From: Mxb001 sp964537955 | GTDB taxonomy: Bacteria; Actinomycetota; Actinomycetes; S36-B12 | Assembly (NCBI GenBank): GCA_964537955.1 | Contig: CAZICY010000012.1 | Span: forward strand, 1-44,312 | Direction: 5' to 3' | DNA: 44,312 nucleotides | In this document: positions 25,056 through 31,686 of the stretch, piece after piece | Numbering within the stretch: position 1 is the stretch's first letter | Layout: every line of letters starts with the position of its first letter | Program-made: the position numbers and the translations under genes | The notes under the pieces: model-generated | What the model was told of the DNA's origin: nothing | Seen by the model: the letters and a program-made list of their open reading frames with translations, nothing else | Database searches by the model: none

Positions 25056-25835
25056 ATGGCGCGTGCTGTTGTCACCGGCGCCGGCCGCGGGCTCGGTGCT
25101 GCCATCGTCGAGCAGCTTCGTGCGGATGGCTACGACGTCACCGCCACGGACGTGTCCGGTGCCGATGTGCACCTGGATGTCCGCGATGCCGATGCCTGTC
25201 GTGCCCTTGCGCGTGCCGTGGACCCGGATGTGTGGATCAACAACGCCGGCGTGCTCGGGGCGGGGGATGCGGCAACGCAGCCTGACGACGTGATCGCCTC
25301 GGTCGTCGCGGTCAATCTCCTCGGCGTCATCCACGGCACTCGCGCGGCCGTGGAGGTGATGCGCGAGCGCGATGGGGGACGGGGCCGCGGGCACATCATC
25401 AACGTCGGGTCGCTGGCCTCGTGGGTGCCTGTTCCCGGCGAGTGCGTCTACGCCGCGACGAAGGCCGGCGTGCTCTCCTTCACCCTCGGGCTCGAGGGCG
25501 ACCTGCGGGCGCGAGGCGTGACAGGAATCCGTTTCACGGTGCTGTGCCCCGACGGAATGCTCACACCGATGATCACCGACGTCATCGACGATCCCGCCGT
25601 GGCCATGACCTTCACCGGCCTGCGGCCAGTGACGCCCTCGGAGGTCGCGGAGGCGGCTGCGCGCGCACTGCGCCGCCCACGCCGGGTGGTGAGCGTGCCG
25701 CATTGGCGGGGTGCCCAGGTGCGCCTCATCGGGGCTGTGCCGGACCTGGTGCTCCGAGCTGCCCCGATCTTCAGGCGCCTGGGTCGGGCTCAGCAGGATC
25801 GAGTGAGGCGATCACTCGGATCTGGTCGACGCTGA
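25056..25835 (+). CDS. Short-chain dehydrogenase/reductase
   Basis: A 259-residue classical SDR. The cofactor motif is TGAGRGLG (7-14), NNAG lies near residue 66, and the catalytic Ser is in INVGSLASW (about 114-122), with Tyr-x3-Lys in YAATKAG (about 132-138). The Asp after beta-2 (TATDVSGADVHLDVRD) suggests NAD preference. The post-active-site region (CPDGMLTPM) and the C-terminal extension rich in Arg (RAAPIFRRLGRAQQDRVRR) are typical of actinobacterial SDRs of unknown substrate. It starts 13 nt after glgC and may be cotranscribed. The last 65 nt overlap the convergent small gene. Confidence 0.88.
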   Translation: MARAVVTGAGRGLGAAIVEQLRADGYDVTATDVSGADVHLDVRDADACRALARAVDPDVWINNAGVLGAGDAATQPDDVIASVVAVNLLGVIHGTRAAVEVMRERDGGRGRGHIINVGSLASWVPVPGECVYAATKAGVLSFTLGLEGDLRARGVTGIRFTVLCPDGMLTPMITDVIDDPAVAMTFTGLRPVTPSEVAEAAARALRRPRRVVSVPHWRGAQVRLIGAVPDLVLRAAPIFRRLGRAQQDRVRRSLGSGRR

Positions 25836-25998
25836 TGTCGGAGTCGGCGTAGAGCAGCGCATGGTCGCGTGCCTCCTCGCGCGCGGCAGCCTCGGTCAGG
25901 CGGGCGGTGCCGACCCAGCCGCACGTGCACGTCGGCAGCATGAATCGGTTGTTCCACGCGAGTGAAACCTGGTGCAGTGGCGGTCGAGTCCCGATCAC
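25771..25998 (-). CDS. Small conserved-looking protein with CxCGW motif
   Basis: A 75-residue protein, LHQVSLAWNNRFMLPTCTCGWVGTARL near the N-terminus, then an Ala/Glu-rich helix (TEAAAREEARDHALLYADSD). The pair of Cys in TCTCGW and the His nearby suggest a small metal-binding or redox site, but with only two Cys this is speculative. It resembles short actinobacterial hypothetical proteins. I cannot name a family. Support for reality: GTG at 25998 lies exactly 6 nt after TAGCGT on the same strand. The 3' end overlaps the SDR gene by 65 nt tail-to-tail. Confidence 0.6.
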   Translation of the reverse strand: MIGTRPPLHQVSLAWNNRFMLPTCTCGWVGTARLTEAAAREEARDHALLYADSDISVDQIRVIASLDPAEPDPGA

Positions 25999-26004
25999 GG
26001 GAGC

Positions 26005-26010
26005 ACGCTA
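26005..26010 (-). promoter_or_regulatory. Putative -10 element TAGCGT for the small CGW protein
   Basis: On the minus strand, TAGCGT plus a 6-nt spacer (GCTCCC) precedes GTG 25998. It is the same hexamer as for xylB and the gene at 26104. Confidence 0.45.
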
Positions 26011-26091
26011 GGCCACGGTGATGACGCCTCCGTGATCACGGACTTAACTGCCGGTGAACGACCTCTCGGGGCCGGCGAAAGGAGGCTGTCG

Positions 26092-26097
26092 TAGCGT
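26092..26097 (+). promoter_or_regulatory. Putative -10 element TAGCGT for the SRPBCC gene
   Basis: TAGCGT ends 6 nt before the ATG at 26104. The divergent partner at 25998 has the same hexamer and spacing. A perfect palindrome CGTGATCACG (26031-26040) lies between the two promoters and could be an operator. Confidence 0.45.
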
Positions 26098-26103
26098 GAT
26101 GGC

Positions 26104-26574
26104 ATGCCAGAGGTCGAGATCGTGGACACCGGATCCCCGTGGATCGTCTCCCGCTCAATCGTGGTCCAGGCGCCTGCGGAGCGGGTGTTCGACCTCCTCG
26201 CGGATCCGCGGCGCCACTCGGACTTCGACGGGTCCGGATCGGTGCGAGGCGCCGTCTCCGGACCTGAGCGCCTCTCCCTGGGCGCGAAGTTCGGCATGGA
26301 CATGCGGCTCCTCGTGCCCTACCGCGTGAGCAGCCAGGTCAAGGAGTTCGAGGAGGGGCGGCGGATTGCCTGGGCCCATATCGGCGGACACCGCTGGCGC
26401 TATGAGCTCCAGCCGATGCCCGACGGCAGCACGCTCGTCACCGAGACCTTCGATGCGACCACTGCGCGCTCAGCCCGGGCCCTGAAGCTGATGGATGCCT
26501 ACAACCGCAATGCACGTGCGATCGAGGAGACCTTGCCGCGACTCGCCGCCCTGGCCGAGAGCGAGGGGCAATGA
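26104..26574 (+). CDS. SRPBCC (START/polyketide cyclase-like) protein
   Basis: A 156-residue ligand-binding fold protein. The opening VSRSIVVQAPAERVFDLLADPRRHSDFDGSG is the classic SRPBCC start (strand beta-1, then the helix with xPxxHxxFD). Later elements are VSSQVKEFEEGRRIAWAHIGGHRWRYELQPM and a long C-terminal helix (residues about 120-152). Such proteins bind hydrophobic ligands or act as cyclases, but no specific ligand is indicated. ATG 26104 follows a -10. The stop overlaps the start of the CopZ-like gene (ATGA), so the two are translationally coupled. Confidence 0.82.
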   Translation: MPEVEIVDTGSPWIVSRSIVVQAPAERVFDLLADPRRHSDFDGSGSVRGAVSGPERLSLGAKFGMDMRLLVPYRVSSQVKEFEEGRRIAWAHIGGHRWRYELQPMPDGSTLVTETFDATTARSARALKLMDAYNRNARAIEETLPRLAALAESEGQ

Positions 26575-26777
26575 CCACGGCCACCTACCAGGTCTCGGGC
26601 ATGACGTGCGATCACTGCGTGCGGGCGGTGACGACCGAGCTGGTCCTGCTGCCCGGGGTGCGCAGCGTCGACGTGGATCTTGCCGGGGGCGCCGTGACCG
26701 TGACGAGCGATGGCCCCCTAGACCTGGATGAGGTCCGGGAGGCCATCGACGAGGCGGGCTACACCCTGCAGGACTAG
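26571..26777 (+). CDS. Heavy-metal-associated domain protein (CopZ-like)
   Basis: A 68-residue ferredoxin-like HMA domain. The metal-binding motif is GMTCDHC (MTCxxC, residues 10-15), followed by the beta-alpha-beta pattern VTTELVLLPGVRSVDVDLAGGAVTV and a C-terminal DEAGYTL. The length is that of free copper chaperones. A P1-type ATPase partner is normally adjacent but is not in this window, so copper is inferred from the motif only. It is coupled to the SRPBCC gene by an ATGA overlap, and its 3' end faces pstB. Confidence 0.9.
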   Translation: MTTATYQVSGMTCDHCVRAVTTELVLLPGVRSVDVDLAGGAVTVTSDGPLDLDEVREAIDEAGYTLQD

Positions 26778-26796
26778 AGCGGCAGGCGACGCCGCT
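26778..26796. terminator. Possible bidirectional hairpin between copZ-like gene and pstB
   Basis: AGCGGC (26778-26783) and GCCGCT (26791-26796) form a 6-bp stem around a 7-nt loop in the 24-nt gap between convergent stop codons. There is no U-tract on either side, so efficiency is doubtful. Confidence 0.3.
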
Positions 26797-26801
26797 GCCG
26801 A

Positions 26802-27701
26802 TCAGCCGAAGCGGCCGGAGATGTAGTCCTCGGTGCGCGGGTCGTGCGGCGCGGTGAAGATTCGGCGGGTGGGGCCGTACTCCACGAGCCGGCCGTGGCG
26901 CACGCCGTTGGCATCGACGTCGGCCGTGAAGAACGCGGTGCGCTCGGAGACGCGAGCGGCCTGCTGCATGTTGTGGGTGACGATGACAATCGTGTAGTCC
27001 CTCGCCAGTTCCTTCATGAGGTCCTCGATCTTGGCCGTGGCGATGGGGTCGAGGGAGGCGCAGGGCTCGTCCATGAGGATGACCTCAGGCTTGACCGCGA
27101 TGCACCTGGCGATGACGAGGCGCTGCTGCTGGCCGCCTGAGAGTGCGTACGCGCTCTTCTTGAGGTCGTCCTTGACCTCGTCCCAGAGGGCCGCGCGCGT
27201 GAGGCACTCCTCGACGAGGTCGTCCATGTTGACCTTCATGCCGTTGACCTTGGGGCCGTAGGCGACGTTCTCGTAGATCGACTTGGGGAAGACGTTGGGC
27301 TTTTGGAAGACCATGCCGATCCGCCTGCGCACCTCGATGGGATCGACCTCGGGGGCGTAGATGTCGAAGCCGTGGTAGGCCAGCAGGCCCTCGACCCTTG
27401 CGCCGGGGATGAGATCGTTCATCCGATTGAAGCTGCGCAGCAGGGTCGACTTGCCGCAGCCGGACGGGCCGATGAAGGCCGTGATCTCGTTGCGCCCGAT
27501 CTGCATCGTCACGTCGCGCACGGCCTCGAAGTCGCCATAGAAGACCCGCACGTTGGCGAGGTCGAAGACGAGGTTGGAGACGGCCTCGGGAATCTCGGCT
27601 CCCTCGAGCACGGCGGAGACGTCCATGCGACCGGTCATGGCCATGTCGCTGGTCGACTGGGGGGCGTCGGGCTCGTGGATTTCGCTCATCGTCTCACTCA
27701 T
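26802..27701 (-). CDS. pstB: Phosphate ABC transporter ATP-binding protein
   Basis: A 299-residue ABC ATPase of the Pst system, driving high-affinity phosphate import. Walker A is GPSGCGKST (about 78-86). The PstB-specific FNRMNDLIPGARVEG follows, with the Q-loop MVFQKPNVFPKSIYENVAYG. The signature is LSGGQQQRL, Walker B is VILMDEPCASLDP, and the switch His is in VTHNMQQA. About 45 residues precede the conserved start (FDLANVRVFYGDFEAV), longer than E. coli PstB (257 residues). The exact start is uncertain: ATG 27701 and ATG 27689 are both possible. A duplicated ATGAGTGAGACGA block covers this region (see the repeat feature). It is the last gene of pstSCAB. Confidence 0.95.
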   Translation of the reverse strand: MSETMSEIHEPDAPQSTSDMAMTGRMDVSAVLEGAEIPEAVSNLVFDLANVRVFYGDFEAVRDVTMQIGRNEITAFIGPSGCGKSTLLRSFNRMNDLIPGARVEGLLAYHGFDIYAPEVDPIEVRRRIGMVFQKPNVFPKSIYENVAYGPKVNGMKVNMDDLVEECLTRAALWDEVKDDLKKSAYALSGGQQQRLVIARCIAVKPEVILMDEPCASLDPIATAKIEDLMKELARDYTIVIVTHNMQQAARVSERTAFFTADVDANGVRHGRLVEYGPTRRIFTAPHDPRTEDYISGRFG

Positions 27702-27718
27702 CTTGTCGTCTCACTCAT
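27685..27718 (-). repeat. 17-nt imperfect tandem duplication over the pstB start, with mini-cistron
   Basis: On the minus strand two 17-nt copies (27718-27702 and 27701-27685) match at 15 positions and share ATGAGTGAGACGA. The first copy creates a six-codon frame (MSETTR) whose TGA overlaps the pstB ATG as ATGA. It starts 4 nt after the pstA stop, so it could bridge ribosomes from pstA to pstB. Confidence 0.6.
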
Positions 27719-27722
27719 CATG

Positions 27723-28622
27723 TCACCAGCGCTTCTGGGTGCGGTTGCGGATCAGGATCGCCACGGCGTTCATGGCCAGGAGGATCACCAGGAGGAGCAC
27801 GATCGTGGCTGAGGCGAGCACCTGGAACTCCTCGCGGGAGTCCCGGGTCCAGTTGAAGATCTGGATGGGCAGGGTCGTATAGGCGGAGAAGGGCCCCGTG
27901 GGGTTGAAGGAGATGAAGGTCACGGCCCCGAGGAGAAGCAGGGGCGCCGCCTCGCCGATGGCGCGGGACAGCGCCAGGATCGTGCCCGTGGCCATGCCGG
28001 GGATGGCGGCAGGCATCGTCTGGCGCCAGGTGGTCTGCCACAGGGTCGCGCCCAGCGCGAGGGAGCCGTGGCGGATGTTCTGGGGCACCGCGCGCAGGGC
28101 CTCGCGGGTGGACACGATGATGACCGGCAGGACGAGCAGGGCAAGGGTGAGGCCCGCCGTGATCACGCTTTGGCCGAGGGCCAAGGCTCTGGCAAAGATC
28201 GCCAGGCCCAGGATGCCGTAGACGATTGACGGAACGGCAGCGAGATTCTGAATGTTGATCTCGACGAAGCGCGTGAAGCGGCTGGCCGGGTTGGCGTACT
28301 CCTCCATGTAGATGGCCCCGAGGAAGCCGACGGGGAGAGCGAAGAGCGCCGTGAACGCGATGACCCACAGGGTGCCGGTGATCGCGGACTGCGCTCCCGC
28401 CTGCTCAGGGCGCCGCAGCGACGGCATGTTCTCCCACAGGGCTGGAGTGAGGCGCGGCCAGCCCTTGATGGTGACGTAGGCGAGCAGGACGAAGAGGAAG
28501 ATGATGCCGATGGCGAGGCAGATGAAGAGGATCCAGCGGAAGGTCTTGTCGGCGAGGGGCTGGCCCTTGCCCTCCAGGTCGACGGGTGCGGACTCAGGAG
28601 CTGGGGCCAGGGTCGCGCTCAC
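27723..28622 (-). CDS. pstA: Phosphate ABC transporter permease
   Basis: A 299-residue permease with about six transmembrane helices. The first is at about 31-52 (WILFICLAIGIIFLFVLLAYV). The BPD_transp_1 core carries the EAA-type cytoplasmic loop VSTREALRAVPQNIRHGSLALGATLWQTTWRQTMPAAIPG, which contacts PstB. Residues 1-28 are hydrophilic. The GTG start overlaps the pstC stop (GTGA). It pairs with PstC to form the phosphate channel. Confidence 0.95.
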   Translation of the reverse strand: MSATLAPAPESAPVDLEGKGQPLADKTFRWILFICLAIGIIFLFVLLAYVTIKGWPRLTPALWENMPSLRRPEQAGAQSAITGTLWVIAFTALFALPVGFLGAIYMEEYANPASRFTRFVEINIQNLAAVPSIVYGILGLAIFARALALGQSVITAGLTLALLVLPVIIVSTREALRAVPQNIRHGSLALGATLWQTTWRQTMPAAIPGMATGTILALSRAIGEAAPLLLLGAVTFISFNPTGPFSAYTTLPIQIFNWTRDSREEFQVLASATIVLLLVILLAMNAVAILIRNRTQKRW

Positions 28623-29557
28623 TGGTAGGCCTGCCGATACTTGCGGACCAGGCGGATGCTGATCATGTTCATGAAGAAGGTGATCACGAAGAGGAGCAGG
28701 CCGACCGCGAAGATCGACTTGTACTCGATGCTGCCGGTGGCGACGTCGCCCGCGCCGGCCGCTGCGATGTAGGAGGTCATGGTCTGCATGCCCTCGAGCG
28801 GGTTGATCGTCATGTTGGGCTGCAGGCCGGCGGCGACGGTGACGATCATCGTCTCGCCGATCGCGCGGGAGATGCCCAGGACGAACGCCGCGACGATGCC
28901 GGACAGGGCGGCGGGCACGATGACGCGCAGGGCCACCTGCCGCTTGGTCGCGCCGAGGGCGTAGGCACCGTCACGCAGGCCCGCGGGCACGGCTGACATC
29001 GCGTCCTCGGACAGGGAGGCGATGGTGGGAATGATCATGATGCCCATGACGATGCCCGCGGACAGCGCGTTGAAGACCTGGATGCCCGGGAAGATGGGCT
29101 TGAGCACGAACACGGTGATGAACTCGAGGGCGAAGAACCCGAAGACCACCGTCGGGATGCCTGCGAGGACCTCCAGCGTCGGCTTGAGGATCTTGCGGGC
29201 GCGAGGCCGGGCGTACTCGGAGAGATAGATCGCGCTGCCCAGGCCGAGTGGGATGGCGATGAGGACGGCGATGATCGTGATCGTCATCGTGCCCACGATG
29301 AGCGGGAGCACTCCGAACTGCGGATTCGCGAAGAGCGGGGTCCACGTCGTCGTGAAGAGGAACTCGGTGAGCGCCACCTCGCCGAAGAACTCCAGCGACG
29401 GGATGAGGACCGAGATCACGATCCCGAAGGTCGTGAGGATGGAGACGGCGGCCGCGGCGAAGAGGATGCCGCGGATGATCTTCTCCCCGTAGCGCGGCTT
29501 CGTCTGCCGCAGGGGGTTGAGGCCCCCTGCGGCAGACTCGACCAGCGTCGTGCTCAT
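28619..29557 (-). CDS. pstC: Phosphate ABC transporter permease
   Basis: A 312-residue inner-membrane permease with about six helices. TM1 is near 29-50 (IRGILFAAAAVSILTTFGIVI). The core has LGSAIYLSEYARPRARKILKPTLEVLAGIPTVVFGF, with the PstC-type Arg/Glu residues in the membrane region, and the EAA loop SEDAMSAVPAGLRDGAYALGATKRQVALRVIVPAALSG. The 33-nt gap after pstS contains TAGGTT at 6 nt before the ATG, so pstCAB may have a second, leaderless promoter besides the pstS promoter. Confidence 0.95.
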   Translation of the reverse strand: MSTTLVESAAGGLNPLRQTKPRYGEKIIRGILFAAAAVSILTTFGIVISVLIPSLEFFGEVALTEFLFTTTWTPLFANPQFGVLPLIVGTMTITIIAVLIAIPLGLGSAIYLSEYARPRARKILKPTLEVLAGIPTVVFGFFALEFITVFVLKPIFPGIQVFNALSAGIVMGIMIIPTIASLSEDAMSAVPAGLRDGAYALGATKRQVALRVIVPAALSGIVAAFVLGISRAIGETMIVTVAAGLQPNMTINPLEGMQTMTSYIAAAGAGDVATGSIEYKSIFAVGLLLFVITFFMNMISIRLVRKYRQAYQ

Positions 29558-29563
29558 AGAGCA

Positions 29564-29569
29564 AACCTA
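29564..29569 (-). promoter_or_regulatory. Putative internal -10 element TAGGTT for pstCAB
   Basis: On the minus strand TAGGTT, then TGCTCT, then ATG 29557. It is the same hexamer as the pstS -10, but here at leaderless spacing, giving a possible PHO-box-independent transcript for the permease genes. Confidence 0.45.
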
Positions 29570-29590
29570 GCGATCGCTCGACCGGGCCGC

Positions 29591-30550
29591 TCAGGAGCCC
29601 AGCAGGGCTGCGTAGTCGGACTGGAGCTTGGCCTTCTGCTCCTCGTTGAGCGGGATGAAGAGCGCATCGGCCGCGATCGTGGCGTCATTGGCGACGTAGA
29701 AGTCGAAGAACGCCTTGACCTCGGGCTTGGCGAGTGCCTGCTTGGACGGGTAGATGAAGAGCGGGCGCGAGAGCGGCGTGTAGGTGCCGTCCTGGGCCGT
29801 CTCCACGCTCGGGGCGACGCAGCCGGCGCCGCTGTCGATCTGCACGGCGGTGAGCTTGTCGGCGTTCTCCTCGAAGTAGGTGAAGCCGAAGTATCCCAGG
29901 CCGCCCTCAGAGCCGCTCACGCCCTGCACGGTGACGTTGTCGTCCTCGGTCGGGGTGTAGTCGGTGCGGCTGGCACCTTCCTCGCCGTTGATGGCATCGG
30001 TGAAGTAGTCGAACGTGCCCGAGTCGGTGCCCGCGCCGAAGAGCTGGAGGGGGACATCGGGGAAGTCCGGGCGGACCTGGTTCCAGTTATTGACCGTCGA
30101 GCCGGGTGCCCAGATCGCGCCGAGCTCCTCGACGGTAAGGCATGTCGCCCAAGTGTTCGCCTTGTTGACGACCACGGTGAGGGCGTCGACCGCGACCTGC
30201 AGTTGTGCGTATTGAATGCCGGCTGCCTCGCATGCGGCCGCTTCCTCTTCCTTGATCGCGCGGGATGCGTCGTTGGCGTCGGTCTCGCCGCGGCAGAACT
30301 TCTCGAAGCCGCCGCCCGTGCCCGATGAGCCGACGGTGACCTGCACGCCCGGATTGGCGGCCATGAAGTCCTCGGCCGCGAGCGCGGTGAGGGGGTAGAC
30401 GGTCGAGGAGCCGTCGATGCGGACCGATCCCGTGAGATTGGGGTCGCCCGAGGCGCTGGAGTCGCTGCTGGAGCCACCGCCGCAGGCGGCGAGCACGAGG
30501 GCGCTGGAGATGGCGAGTGCCGCGATGGCGGCGGTGCGGGTGCGAGTCAC
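29591..30550 (-). CDS. pstS: Phosphate ABC transporter substrate-binding lipoprotein
   Basis: A 319-residue phosphate-binding lipoprotein. The signal is TRTRTAAIAALAISSALVLAAC with lipobox LAAC, lipidated Cys23, and a short Gly/Ser linker. The phosphate-site segments are RIDGSSTVYPLTALAAEDF, GSSGTGGGFEKFCRGETDANDASR and GAGTDSGTFDYFTDAI. The late PLSRPLFIYPSKQAL is typical of PstS. GTG 30550 is preferred over ATG 30577 because AGGAGG lies 6 nt upstream of the GTG, whereas the ATG has none. It is first in pstSCAB, behind a PHO box. Confidence 0.96.
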   Translation of the reverse strand: MTRTRTAAIAALAISSALVLAACGGGSSSDSSASGDPNLTGSVRIDGSSTVYPLTALAAEDFMAANPGVQVTVGSSGTGGGFEKFCRGETDANDASRAIKEEEAAACEAAGIQYAQLQVAVDALTVVVNKANTWATCLTVEELGAIWAPGSTVNNWNQVRPDFPDVPLQLFGAGTDSGTFDYFTDAINGEEGASRTDYTPTEDDNVTVQGVSGSEGGLGYFGFTYFEENADKLTAVQIDSGAGCVAPSVETAQDGTYTPLSRPLFIYPSKQALAKPEVKAFFDFYVANDATIAADALFIPLNEEQKAKLQSDYAALLGS

Positions 30551-30556
30551 CCTGGT

Positions 30557-30562
30557 CCTCCT
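30557..30562 (-). promoter_or_regulatory. Shine-Dalgarno AGGAGG deciding the pstS start
   Basis: A perfect AGGAGG on the minus strand, 6 nt before GTG 30550. It is one of the few consensus ribosome-binding sites in the window. Confidence 0.75.
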
Positions 30563-30601
30563 GTGAGTCGATTGCATGGTCTCGATGACCGGACGACTCG
30601 A

Positions 30602-30607
30602 AACCTA
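30602..30607 (-). promoter_or_regulatory. Putative pstS -10 element TAGGTT
   Basis: TAGGTT on the minus strand. The transcription start would be near 30595, giving a leader of about 45 nt. A CCCCG-GAG-CGGGG palindrome (30622-30634) occupies the -35 position. Confidence 0.5.
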
Positions 30608-30634
30608 GGAAACCAGGATGACCCCGGAGCGGGG

Positions 30635-30656
30635 CCAAGGTGAACTCCAGGTGAAC
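30635..30656 (-). promoter_or_regulatory. PHO box (PhoP-binding direct repeats) upstream of pstS
   Basis: Two adjacent 11-nt units on the minus strand, GTTCACCTGGA and GTTCACCTTGG. They match the Streptomyces PhoP direct-repeat core GTTCACC in all 7 positions each. The box abuts the -35 region of the pstS promoter, the usual place for activation under phosphate limitation. Confidence 0.8.
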
Positions 30657-30688
30657 GAATCCTGACGGCTGACTGAATCGTTGCCAGG

Positions 30689-31603
30689 TCAGTCGCGCGA
30701 GACGGCGTGGTGCTCGACCGCGAGGACGGTCGGCTCCTCGGCGTCCTCGGCGAAGTGGCGGTGGACGACGAGGAATCCCCCGGGGGAGAGCTTGGGGTCG
30801 AGGTCGAGCGGCCCCGTGATGCGCAGGCCGGCGATCGCCTCGACGAGCGCCGGCAGGAGCGGGCGGTGGGTGCACACGACGAGGGGACGCGGGTCCAGCA
30901 GCAGCTCCTGCATGCGTCGCACGGCGCGCTTGGGCTTCTCGGCGTAGGACTCCTCGCTCAGGGCGGGCTCGAGCTGGACCTCGGTGTCGACGGACTTGGC
31001 GTAGCGCTTGACGGTCTCGCGGCAGCGGGTGGCATCGGAGGAGTGGACGCGCTCGATTCCGTACGCCGAGATCATGGGGACCAGCGCCTTGGCCTGCGAG
31101 CGGCCCTTGCCCGACAGCGGGCGGTCGGCGTCGACCTTGCCCTTGAAGTCCGCGCGCTTGAGGGCCTGGGTGTGGCGCAGGAGGATCAGGGGGCTGCTGG
31201 GCGGCAGGGCGACGGCCTCGCGCACGAGGTCGGCATCGCGCGGGTAGGTGAGCGCGGCCGCAGCCTTGTCGGCGGGAAGCCACTCGACCGCCTCGACCTC
31301 ATCGTCCGGTGCGAAGCCCTCGTCGGAGCCCACTCGGGCGGCCCAGTAGTCGACGACCTTGGGCGACCCCAGGGCGACGTACTCCTGGCGAGCCAGGGGC
31401 GGCCCGAGCACCGGGACGATGCCGGTCTCCTCGTCGCACTCCCGCACGGCCGCCACGACGGGATGCTCGCCGGGCTCGAGCTTGCCCTTGGGCAGGGACA
31501 GGTCGGCGCGAAGCCCCCGGTGGATGACCGCGATCTCCGGGCCCTGGGGGGTGTCGCGTACGACGACCACGCCCGCGGCCCGCACGACCTCCGAGTCGGT
31601 CAT
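30689..31603 (-). CDS. mutT1: Nudix hydrolase fused to histidine phosphatase (MutT1-like)
   Basis: A 304-residue two-domain protein. The N-terminal Nudix box GKLEPGEHPVVAAVRECDEETGI fits Gx5Ex7REUxEExGU (about residues 39-61). The C-terminal SixA-type phosphatase (about 140-300) has the catalytic RHT in LILLRHTQALK and a second His in THRPLL. The architecture matches mycobacterial MutT1, which hydrolyses 8-oxo-GTP/dGTP and dinucleoside polyphosphates and likewise sits beside ppk (Rv2985/Rv2984). ATG 31603 is 6 nt after CAGAAT. The upstream open frame is not homologous. It may be cotranscribed from the CYTH-CHAD gene 83 nt upstream. Confidence 0.9.
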   Translation of the reverse strand: MTDSEVVRAAGVVVVRDTPQGPEIAVIHRGLRADLSLPKGKLEPGEHPVVAAVRECDEETGIVPVLGPPLARQEYVALGSPKVVDYWAARVGSDEGFAPDDEVEAVEWLPADKAAAALTYPRDADLVREAVALPPSSPLILLRHTQALKRADFKGKVDADRPLSGKGRSQAKALVPMISAYGIERVHSSDATRCRETVKRYAKSVDTEVQLEPALSEESYAEKPKRAVRRMQELLLDPRPLVVCTHRPLLPALVEAIAGLRITGPLDLDPKLSPGGFLVVHRHFAEDAEEPTVLAVEHHAVSRD

Positions 31604-31609
31604 GACCCG

Positions 31610-31615
31610 ATTCTG
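31610..31615 (-). promoter_or_regulatory. Putative -10 element CAGAAT for mutT1
   Basis: On the minus strand CAGAAT plus a 6-nt spacer precedes ATG 31603. It is a weaker match than TANNNT. Confidence 0.35.
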
Positions 31616-31686
31616 ACCTACGAATGTGAACAGGGGGGCAGGAGTGCCGAATCCCCCAGGTCGGCAGGCTGGGGCGAGGCGTGCCC

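Noticed and set aside
30551..30577. ATG 30577 as the pstS start
   Set aside because: It would place AGGAGG inside the coding region and add nine polar residues before the signal peptide; GTG 30550 is better supported.
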